A stretch of DNA of 64,000 bases from contig CAIIXF020000009.1 in assembly GCA_903813345.2 (NCBI GenBank), forward strand, positions 20,795,759 through 20,859,758, read 5' to 3'. The stretch comes from Owenia fusiformis (lineage: Eukaryota > Annelida > Polychaeta > Sabellida > Oweniidae). Both the position numbers and the translations under genes were made by a program. The first letter of the stretch is position 1; each line of letters begins with the position of its first letter. Below the pieces are notes generated by a model. It saw only the letters and a program-made list of their open reading frames with translations, was not told where the DNA came from and searched no databases. Positions 26,801 to 38,800 of the stretch are shown here, in pieces.

Positions 26801-29800
26801 CAACCCAGGCCTGGGCAACTTTGATAAAGCTACAGTGTCAGTAAGTATAATGTGCCATCTATATGCACACGGTGGTGTATACAAAGTATATGACAAAAAG
26901 CAGGGCTTTAGCGTGTATCTGTCTAATCATGCCATTCTTTCACTGTCTAATATAGACATGGATTTAGAAGTGGATTTTGTCTTTCTCGTATTATTTGCAA
27001 CTGAACGCTGCATCTTGTATGAATACAGTTTCAATAATCAAAATAATCAAAGATCATTGTATGATATGTATCAGTATATCTATATTCTATGTTTCTTTGT
27101 TCCTTTTTAAGATCTATCTGTTAAATGAGAACCAGCAGGTCAGAGTAGAGTTCCGTTCTACCCCACAAGAGGTGGGACTTATCAAGGATATATTTGCAGA
27201 GTGAGTGCCATTTTCGATATCATCTAATGCCAAAATCTTTATATCTGATGATCCCTTCAGATAAAAGTAAATGACCAGCTACATGCTGGATTTGAAATCA
27301 GCTGGATCTCGAATGTGCTTACTCAGTCGGCATGGTCAGACATCCATGTGACAAACCATTAACATACTTAATATTTATGAGGTTATTGATACAGTCGTCT
27401 CACAAAACATTTTATGTTGCATAAAAAACATTTCCGCATGACTCTTACAAGCACAAAAGTACAAAGTAAAAGAAATATACATGTAAAAAAAAAGAAGAAA
27501 ATGGAAAACACAACAAATCATCATACTTGTTTTGCCCATAGCCAGCTTTTACCAGGAGGGGGAGCTTTTTTCCAGGGGGGAGCTTTTTCACAATTTTGGC
27601 TAAAAATCGTGCAAAAAACTCTCAGAATGGTGAAAAACTGCATGATTTTGAAAGAATTTCTGGCAGGGGGAGCTTCCGTTCCGCTCCCCCAGCTCCCCCT
27701 CTGGCTACGGGCCTGCTTGTATACCATTTAAGATTACTCTAAGATTGCAAACACATAAATAAATGGTGAACCATACACTTTTAGGTTCCTTGGTAACATT
27801 ACTGGTTGGAGGATCAATGTTGATCAGATACAGACTCACAAAGATGCAAAGGGGAATGCTGATGACCTCAAGTAAGTCGATAATGATATGTTATTATGTC
27901 ACCACCATAAGAATGACACATTGTTGTGGTCTCCAACTTTTTTATGGATGGTGTTTGGTGGTTTGTTTCGGCAGTTTGCATTCAGTGTCTGTAACAAATG
28001 GTAGGTGGTGAAATTTTGCATGATAATGCATTGTTTAACATATTTTGATTTTTCAACTTCTGTTATATGAAGTGTGCACGTAATATGAATTTGCAAATTA
28101 AGTCAAATATATCTGAAGTAAATAACATAAAGTAGAATTTTTGTAACGTTTATTGAAATAATTATGATTCCATTTTTGTTTCAGAACTGATATGTTCATC
28201 CATGCCATAGATAAAGATGGAAATATTGTGGATGCTACACTCTTAGTTCAGTAAGTGAAATATATACACGTATCAACTCACATATCAGGTTGATTCAGTA
28301 ATTCAGTTGTTCCAACATCTAGTCCCAATGTGTAACATAATATTCTGAGTAACACAATATACATTATACTATATGTTTTCTAATCAGGGAATTTGATACA
28401 ATAGAATCTGTAAAGATGAAACACCTTTGCTTCCTTAAAATATTGGGAGATGTCTCAGTTTGAATATTGTAAAATAAATCATTGTTGTTTTCAGGAAAGT
28501 AGATGAGAACTCTTTAGCTTTGAATGAGTTCTTCAGGAGATACAATGTTATAAAAGTTGTGGTAAGTTTCTTGAATTATACAACATTTCATTAAAAAAAT
28601 CTCAAACCAAACTGGACTCCCAAATCTTGTCTCGAGATCTTGCGCCCTGTGAATCCCATCGCTTGTCCTTGTAATACAGTACTTATGACAGAATATTTTT
28701 AGAATAGAATAGCATACTTTACATTACATGTATTGCTTAATTTGCTTATGTCTTGTAGGAGAAAGTCCAGGCAGTGAGGGCTGGATCCACAGAGGGTGAT
28801 CTATTGTTGGCCCTCATCCTAGTTTCTGCAGTACTTGGCTTTGTGTGCCTTATATTATGCATTGTATTCCTAACATGTAGGAAAAAGTGAGTATACATGA
28901 TGTAACAATACAGTTTCACTTACTCCTTTACACTCACATAAAAAATAAAATAGATTAATAGATGGTTTTTAGTGGAAAGGTCAGAGAATTTCAAAATTTT
29001 ATCAAAAATGAGTAAGATAGCTCCAGGGAAATTTAGAATTATGATAAATGGCTGGTAAAAGTTGATAAAAATAACACATGTGATTAGGGAATTTCATGCT
29101 TGAATGAGTAAACAAGGTCAAAGTGAGGGAATATCAATATGAAAACGTTGTGGCAACCCTTTACGTTGGATTTGATACAAACGTAGCCTGGCAATAACTA
29201 GTGAATCAGTCCTTAGATGAGTCCAGCTTGTAAGTTGTAAATGTATTTATTTATTCTTCCAGATATAAGAGGAAGATAAGAGCTGCAACTGCAATGGCAT
29301 TTGGTGAGTACCATTCTTCTTTGTCTTTTTGTCCTTTTGCATTATCGTTTTCTCCTAGATGGCAAAGTTCAAATTGTTCAAGTTATTTCTGTAGATCTGA
29401 CATCTTTATGCATGAATATGCACTTGTTTTAGTGGAAAGCAACTGGGTGTTAAATTCTGTGATTCTTAATAACTCTATACTTCACTTTATTGCAACCAGG
29501 AAATATTAATACAGCTTCAACAAATGGTAAGTTATAGAAGTGTAGTTTGTTGTACATGTCTAAATTGTTGTTTTTCTATACTGATCTGTAGCCAGGATTT
29601 TACTGGAGGTCATTTATAGTCACAGAGAACCTCACACTGTCTTTGAGCCAGTTATGTTGTTATGTAGACGGAACTTTCAGTTCACTTATGGGATTAGCCA
29701 TACACTCTTGTTATGGGTCTGTTACTGTTACATTAGAAATACCTGGTAATAGTTATCCCATCGAACGAAGTTCGGAGGGATATAGGGAACGCCTCCGTCC

Positions 29801-32800
29801 GTCCGTCCGTCCGTCCGTCCGTCCGTACGTACGTCCATCCGTCCGTCCGTACGTACGTCCATCCGTCCGTCCGTACGTACGTCCGTCCGTCCGTACGTAC
29901 GTCCGTCCATCCGGGCAATAACTCAAATACCGTTGGCCCGATTTTGTTCATATTTTGTACACATATACCCTATGGGGGTAGAAGTTCTGCTGGAAAGCCG
30001 ATTTTCAAAATGGCCGCTCATTTAAAAATGGCGGCCATTTTAGTGCCGATTTTACAGTAATTTAGGTGCAATATGTAAAACTGTAATAACAATATGTTTT
30101 AAATGTAAAAAAATTATATAGGACATTGATAAAGCTAGAAATGTAGATATTAAAAAAGCACATGGCAGCCATCTTGAAAAATGGCGGCTTTTACTCGTTA
30201 TTTTACGATTTTTGCTGTAACTCAAGAAGTAGTGGAGCGATTTTGTTCATATTTGGTTTGTGAATACTATAAGCATGGCACACTGTCTAATGACACTTTT
30301 GGTAGAAGGCGGCCATTTTTCAAAATGGCCGCCATTTTAACATATTTTACTATAACTCGAAAAGTAGTGGAGCGATTTTATTCATATTTGGTTTGTGAAT
30401 ACTATAAGCATGGCACACTGTCTAATGACACTTTTGGTAGAAGGCGGCCATTTTGAAAAATGGCCGCCATTTTAACGTATTTTACTATAACTCGAAAAGT
30501 GGTGGAGCGATTTTGTTCATATTTGATATGTGAATACTATAAGCAAGGTACACTGTCTAATGACACTTTTGGTAGAAGGTGGCCATTTTGAAAAATGGCC
30601 GCCATTTAAACGTATTTTACTCGGCCTTTACTCGTTATTTTACGATTTTTGCTGTAACTTGAAAAGTAGTGGAGCAATTTTGTTCATATTTGGTATGTGA
30701 ATACTATAAGCATGGCACACTGTCTAATGACATTTTTGGTAGAAGGCGGCCATTATGAAAATTGGCCACCATTTTAAAGTTTGCTATATATTTCGTTTGT
30801 AAAAATGCCAGCCATTTCTGTTCGATGGGATTCGCTACGCTTTGGCGTTGCCGTTGTTCTGGTTTATCATACTAGTAGATCTGTGTTCATTTATCCTAGC
30901 TACTGTAAAAGCCCAAATTTTCAAGGTGCCCTTACTTTCACTATTTTCGCTGAAGAAGCTAGACCGTGAAATTTAAGGCACAGTGAAAATTTGAGTTAAC
31001 ATTGAATTCAATTGGATATTTTCTCAAACAGTGGAACTTAATGCCCATGAAACATTTCAGATTGACAAAATAGTGAAAGTTTTGTGAGCAAAAATTTGGG
31101 CTTTTACAGTATTGGCAACCTTTTATTGGGTATAGGCATACAGTATATGGCTTATAGTTTAGTATTAAAGTGCCATGAGATTTTACGAATTATTTGTTTA
31201 ATATTTTCCAGGCTCAAGAGATGACTTAAATAGATTACATGTACCGGGGACCAATCAGCATAATTATGAGGGGTAAATATAAATTATTTTACAATTAAAC
31301 TCCATGTGTGTGCCCTTAGTTCTAGAGTACTTTAGTTGACTATACCTTGCTTAATTCCTTTGTATTAAATAGCTTATTGCATATCTATACTTTAAAGGCC
31401 CCATGTAAAGTTTGAAAATATGATTTGATCATTCACATATTATTTTTCATCACATGATCAACTATTTGAGACATCTTTTGAATATGTGACTTTTGAAAAA
31501 AGTTGTTCTTATAATTTTCAAATATTTGAATCTCTTGGATCTTAGGACAAAAGTTTAGATCTTTAGATCATCCAGATACTGTTAAAACGCATTCTTTTCT
31601 GTTCTCCATTAAATAGATCTGGCAAAATTTATATTATTTCAACCATTCAGTCCATGATATTTATGTATCATTGATTTTTGGATTCAATGAGAACTTTTTG
31701 TGCTTTTGAGTTAATTTCTTGATTATTTTCCAACCAGTTTTCTCTATATTTTCAACATTTCTCATTGTGTATGACTATAAATTAAACCAAAGTTGTTTAA
31801 ACTTTATATAGGGCCTTTAAGCAAACAATTTTGTTAATGTTAACCATATCAGCTTCCCAGCTGACTTAATTTTTTTTTATTTCTAGTCAGTTTTTATAAG
31901 AGTTTTATTTCTTGTTCTAACAATCCATAGAATCCCAATTGACCAACTACTTCAGAATTGTATTATGTGTTTCTTTTTTTGAAAAGCCCATATTTTTCTC
32001 ACCCTCCCCCCCATTAGCAAAGTCAATGTAGAACTCAACCCCCTCCCTCCCACGATGTTAGCTTCACTCTCTTACATATTTACATCATCACACTGATAAA
32101 TATTTTAAACAGTTTCACTGTAAATGTTTTTCTCTGCTTCACTTTTCTATCTCGTTCCCCTCAATGTTGTACATTGTCAACTTCTCACTGATTAAAATAC
32201 ATAAATAATATATTGATAATGAATAATTTGTAACAATGGGAAAAATACATTAAGTATATTTATAGAAATAATGATATGTTCTGAAATAGATTGTACAACG
32301 CAGTTCATGATTCTGTTGATTGTTAAAGCATTGGGTGTCCTTAACTTTATGTCTGTGTGTTACATAATTGCGTATGTTTGTTACAACCATAATTAACACT
32401 GAGTCACCCTGTAATGACAATATATTTTTTTGAAATAGTTTTCAATTTTAATTATTGATATTGCTATAAAGTATTAAGTATTCTGAAGTTGCAAGAATTA
32501 ATGTCAATGTTACTTTGTAAAAAAGGGGAACACATATTTCGAGGGATTGCATTTGGGGATTGATGAGCAAGTTGTGCTGATAAGGGAAAACTATTTTATT
32601 AAAATATTCAGAATATAAATATATGTTCAGTACAGGGTGTCTCTTAATAGACATGCTTTTTTATTCGATATTTATATTTTCTTTGCCAGCAAAGACGCAT
32701 ATATTCAGGCAAATTACAAAGAAGGACAGACACGTTTCTAGGGGTAATTCACTTCGTTTCAACATTGTGGAATGCTTATTCTTTTTGTATTGCTACACAG

Positions 32801-35800
32801 CATTATTATTGTACATTTTATTTATTATATTTGCATGGTGGCTATTGTATACAGAATACTCATAATTATGGCCAACTTGTACAAGCTTTACATTTATAAT
32901 TAGACTCCAGATGTAAATCTGGAGTCTATTGTTTTCGTCAGTATTCTTATTCTTTATTATTATTCTTTATTATTCTTTCCCAGTTTTCTCGATAACCATA
33001 AGGCTTCCAATAAAGATCATTATTCAGTCAATTTATGTCCAGTATCTAGTTCCTCGGAAATTTCCAAGGTCAAGAACTAGGTCAAATCTTACATTTTCAA
33101 CATTCTGTCATTTATCTTCGTGGTTGTTTATCGTAACTCCTAAATCTTTTTTTCATCACGTAGCTTAGAAAAAGCCAAAGCAAAGATATGACATTAGATT
33201 TTTGATTACGCTTACCGATTTTCAAATATGGCGTCCTTAAAGAAGGTCAAAATGAAAAGTTCTCCAAATTTAACATCTGAGTTATGAATTAAGGGTAGAA
33301 TTTACTCAGGAATCCGAATCTGCAAACCAAATTTCGATCCGACTTCCGGTTCGAAAGTTATGGCGTTTTGAAATTTCGAGAAAAATCGATCTGATAATAT
33401 CCTTATAGAAAGTCAAGAGTAGCGAAGAAAATATAGAAAAAATCATCCATCCTTCCTTCCTATCCTGTCTGATCATATCCTTCCTATCTATCCTTCCTTC
33501 CTATCCTTTCCTTCCTATCCTATCCTTCCTTCCTATTCTATATCCTATCCTATATCCTATCCTATATCTATCCTATATCCTATCGTATATCCTATCCAAT
33601 CCTATCCTTCCTATCCTTCCTTCCTACCCTATACCATCCTATCGTTTCTTCCTATTCTATCCTATCCTTCCTTCCTATTCTGGAAGGAAGGATAGGATAA
33701 GAAGGATAGGAAAGAGGGATAGGACTGGACGACTTGGCTTATTCTGGACGACTTGGCTTATTCTGGACGACTCGGCTATATCCATCTCACCTATCCTATT
33801 CAATCCTATCCTTCTTTCCTATCCTTCCTATCTATCCTTCCTTCCTTCCTTCCTTCCTATCCCATCCTTCCTATTCTGTCCTATCTTATTCTTTCTTCGG
33901 ATTCTATCATATCCTATTCTATCCTTCCTATCCTATCCTATACTATCCTATCCTTTCTTCCTATTCTGTCCTATCCTTCCTATCCTATGAATTCATCCAT
34001 TTATCCATCAATCCATCCATCGGGTTATTCTGGATGACTCGGCTTATTCTGGATGACTCAGCCTATTCTGGATGACTTCGCTATTTTGGATGACTCGACT
34101 ATAATATCCATCCCACCTATCCTATCCAATCCTATCCTTCTTTCCTATCCTTCCTATCCTATCCTTCCTTCTTATCCTATCCTACCCTTCCTATTCTGTC
34201 CTATCTTATTCTTTCTTCGGATTCTATCGTATCCTATTCTATCCTTCATACCCTATACTATCCTATCCTTTCTTCCTATTCTATCCTATCCTTCCTTCCT
34301 ATTCTGTCCTATCCTTCCTCCTATCAATCCATCCATTCATCCATCAGTCCAGCCATCCACCTGCTTATTCTGGATGACTCGGCTTATGCTGGATGACTCA
34401 GCTTATTCTGGATGACTTGGCTTATTCTGGATGACTCGGCTTATTCTGGATGACTCGGCTAAAAAAGGTCTTAATCTGGAGTCTGAAATTGAACTTGTTC
34501 AATTTCCAAAGTCTAGTTATATTATGTTCTGTCTATGTAATTTTATAAGCAAAGATCATCTCCTTAACGTCAGTATAAATTAAAATGAATTATACATTAT
34601 ATAAATAAAATAGCTATGTCTCAAGTGTCTTTTATGAAAATTAGAACTCACAAGGCAGGATTTAGTCATATACATATAGTCACTGTTTTTTCTTCATAGT
34701 AATTAATTCATTTTCATACTTTCTAAATGATTACTTCTGCCCTATATTCATTAAGAAGGAGAAAGAGAATGACCTTTACCCAAGGTGACATCTATTTGAC
34801 TTAGTGCTTAAGTCCAAATGGTTACACATTATGAATTCTTCTGAGGTAATCAATAATCAGCTTTTTGATGGACATCATATATCAGGATTAAATACAAAAT
34901 TCAAGGTCAGACATGATGCAAATATACAGGTACAGAATAAACCACACTGCATATAGAGCCTCTAAAGGAATTTCAAGAAATAGAAACTGATTTAATGATA
35001 AAGAAAACGAAATAAGGAAAGTTGGTGCAAATAATCTAGTTTGTAATATTGAATATATGTTGTACCCTTTGTCACAATTTGTATTCACAATTTGTATTAT
35101 TGTGTGCACATTCATTCAGGTGTCTTGCAGGTTACAGTATGTGTGCCTGTGCAGTACTGCAGCTGTATGTTTTGCAATGTGGTCTTTATTATTTTGTTTA
35201 TAAAAGATAAATTTATGTCTGAGGTATGAGGTTGTGCCCTATGTGTATTACATATTGTTGCCTTTGATGCGTTATGTTTATACATGAAATACATACATTA
35301 CAAGAAGGAACTATGTGTTTTACACATTGCCTGTAATGTGTAACACAAGAAATGTACTAGGAGGAAATTAAACATCCTCCGATCACAGGGCTTCAAAATC
35401 CAGAATATCTTCTTTTTACCAAGTTGGACGCGCCCGATTAAACTGAATCACGTGATCTAATTATGCGCCGATGACGTATACATAATTGCTGTCGCAGTGT
35501 TGCGACAGCCAATCAGATTGTGAGTTCTTAATCGGGGAAATGCTAACTGCTTATAGCAGGGGGAAGAAGTAGGTACGGATTCTGGACACCTGCTTAGGAG
35601 GATGGAAATTAAATAAAAGATAAATTTAAAGGATTTAACTTATGGCAATCTCTCTTTGCTATAGTATAGTTTTAAATTAAATATATATATAAACTGTTAT
35701 CCCAAGAATCAAAGTATTTGTGTCTGTAACATATCAATCAAGTTTTATCTCCACCACATAAATTTTGGCACCAATTGCTGTTTGATTCTTTGATGTACTT

Positions 35801-38800
35801 GACACTTAAGTCTGCTATGTTTAACAGAATGATGTCATTTTAGCTGAAAATATGACCAAAATATCTCATCATAGTTTGAGTGCATGTTACATCGCATATG
35901 TTTAAGTAACATATCATTTGCAATATTGTCATATCAGTGAAAGGCATTTTCGTATCCAGTATCCATCATGCATGTTTTGAGTTTCATATTTCAGCCATTG
36001 TGTTTTCATCTACCACTTCTATCCCAGAGGTCACTGTATTAGTATGATTATGATTCTAGATCATTCTTGACTTTTATTTTATTATTTAGTTATTTTTAAT
36101 CTGTTTTCTGCAAAGGTTATTAATGATTTATAATTCATATGTTAGGATCAGAAGTAAATCTCAAACTATGTATTTAAATTGAAATAATTTTAATTTAATT
36201 AAAATTTGATTTTAACATTTTCTTCCTCGACTGTCTACTTGGGAATCATAAGTTATTTGTTTTTGCATGGGGGTTTAAAAGAATGTAGAATATAAATGTT
36301 GTGAATGAGGAAATAATGTGACTTATATATATTATAATTGTATTTTGCCTTTCATTTACTAAGGGATCTTTGGGTTGTTGTAAGAGGAGGATGTGTTCCT
36401 TGAACCCTCTAGCCAATCAGCTTTCAGTATCTCTATTAGAGTTGTGGGAATCATGGGCCTATAATCTTTATGCTGGAGAGCATGGGGGCTGAAGGGCAAT
36501 TCATAGTTATGTAAAATGTACAAACATACTTATCTATATATGTACTGATTTGTTTACAAATGTTTACTTATTTTCGTTTCAAACACTAACCTGTTTGTCA
36601 TTGAATTTGATTTATTTACTTCTTTGCGAACATGTGCTTGTGTGTCAATGTGATTGCATAGTGGCCATGCGGTAACCACCCTCCCTCTCTCTATTTCCCT
36701 GCCATGTTTTCAAAGAAATGATCAATCATTTATGGAGAGAGGGGCAAGATACCAATAGTGGTATGATATCTTGAATCCTCTGAAGTTCCATAAACTGTAG
36801 TTCCCTGTAGTATAAGGTCATATTTATTGCAGGTTTTAGAGCCACATGGTGTTGTGATTGTGATGATTAGAATGATGCCTCGTTATTTTGTCAATGACTA
36901 TTCAATGTTGTCACATCATTCCATTTTCGCTACATGATAATATTCAACATCGTCATATCATGTTATTCAATACTGTCACATCATATCATATTGTACAATA
37001 TTGTCATGTCATATCATATTATTAAACATTGACACATCATACTGTCATATTCAGTATTGTCAAGTCATATTATTCAGTATTGTATTATTCAATATTGTCA
37101 AATAACATCATTCAATGCTATCACATTATTTCATCCTGTCACATCATATGTTTTAGTTTTTTCTTTCACATCACACTATTCATAAATGTTATCACATTTT
37201 TCAATATTGTTGTGTTGTTTCAGCTCTAATCCTATTTGGATGGAACAATATGATGGGCCCTGGACTGAAGAAATGGATTCCGACAGGTGAATATATTGTT
37301 TATGTACTAGAAAGGTTTGGATATAAGAGTCGATTAATTGTCATGTCTTTAATGTAATAATTCTTGTTTTTTGTTCATAACACTATTTTGATTGAGAGTA
37401 TCTGATTTTCTAGAAACTCATAATAATCTAATTTTTCTATTTTGATTTTTAACTTTATATAAATTACACAGATCTGTACTTTTACTGAAAATTGGATAAT
37501 TGCTAAATCACACCTACATACATGTATTTAAGATCTACGAGATCTACAATTGTTGCATTAATAAGTCTCATTCTCTGCACAGTTTCTATAAAAAGTTTGA
37601 AATGAAACACGGAATTGGTGTGACTCGATTTTAAATTGCAAGTATGAAACAATTATATCCCTTTGAATTGTTTGCATGTGACCTAAAACCAGGCATGCAT
37701 ACATGTAGTTGCCAATTAAGCACTGTGAATCACATTCGTTTGAAATCTAGTTAAATCAGATACTTCATGCCTTTTGATCAGCAATCTATTAACTAAAAGC
37801 ATGAAATCAGTTAAATGATTTAAGATTCTTTGTGCAGTTATTAACAAATATTGATGTCAAATAAAATATATTGATTACTTTAATATGCCAGTCTAACCTT
37901 TGGTTGTTACAATAATACCAACTCTTTACAATATTTTGCATGGACCAGTGTGTAGACTGTTTCTCCTCATCTCTTTATACTGTTATAATATGCCATGACT
38001 TGAACAGAGGAGGCGTTACATAATGATTTGTTGCAATACTCCTTCAATTAGTTTATCTCATTTATAATGTCACCACCACAAGTGGTGACATATTATAATA
38101 AGCTCCAACTTATTTGTTGACTGTATTTGACGGTTGGTGTTCGGCGGTCTGTGTCTGTAACAATTGGCAGGTAGTGACATTTTGCATGTTCATGCCTTGT
38201 CCCCTTGATGTATACAGGGTGTCAAATAAGTCCCGTCCCCCCTGCTACAGCCAAAACCTTAACAGAAGGTACCTAGTGTGATATACCATTGGAAAGATCA
38301 TCCAAAGTTATGTTAACTCAACAACTCTAAAGTATTTTGGATGAAATTTACCTATATTTTTATGATGTCTTTTAAAATTAACGTGCCCTCCTTTAAGTAG
38401 CTTTTTTGCGTCAAAATGACAAGGATATGACCTCAGAAATACATCAAAAAGTTAATCTTTTTCACATTCCACTTGTTACAAAAAGGTTTTCATCACTTTC
38501 CTTGCAACTCTATTTTCTACACATCTAACCCTATCCAGAAATAGGTTAAATTCATTGCCATAAACATATTTAGTCATATTTTGGTCCCATGGCCTTTCTT
38601 ATACATGATTCTTAAAATCGCCAAATTGCCATGTTTCTAGGCATATGGTCACCTCAATTGATACAATGTAAAAATTTCTGATATTGATTGACATGTGTGA
38701 GAGATATGCCAATCAACGTAACTTTGGAAGACCTTTCCAATGATATATCACACTTGGTACCAAATATCTTGGTTTTGGCTGTAGAGGGGGGGGGGACGGG

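Larger units (their letters stand above)
31273..37223 (+). other. 6-kb intron of the cadherin, mostly repeats
   Basis: No conserved exon was recognised. It holds the element at 32901-34515, the MITE at 35373-35604 and the degenerate array at 36885-37215. A possible alternative 3' exon at 32690 is given under findings. Confidence 0.6.

Noticed and set aside
26631-27110. 159-codon frame read through the EC14 exon into the intron
   Set aside because: Only the part to 26840 is exon; the donor GTAAGT and the acceptor at 27111 restore the cadherin frame.
27521-27731. Open frames on both strands around the G-rich element
   Set aside because: They lie inside a dispersed repeat copy (27535-27718) that is non-coding in its other copies.
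33734-34415. Ser/Tyr/Pro-rich open frames of about 100 codons
   Set aside because: Translation of the CCTATCC microsatellite in three frames.
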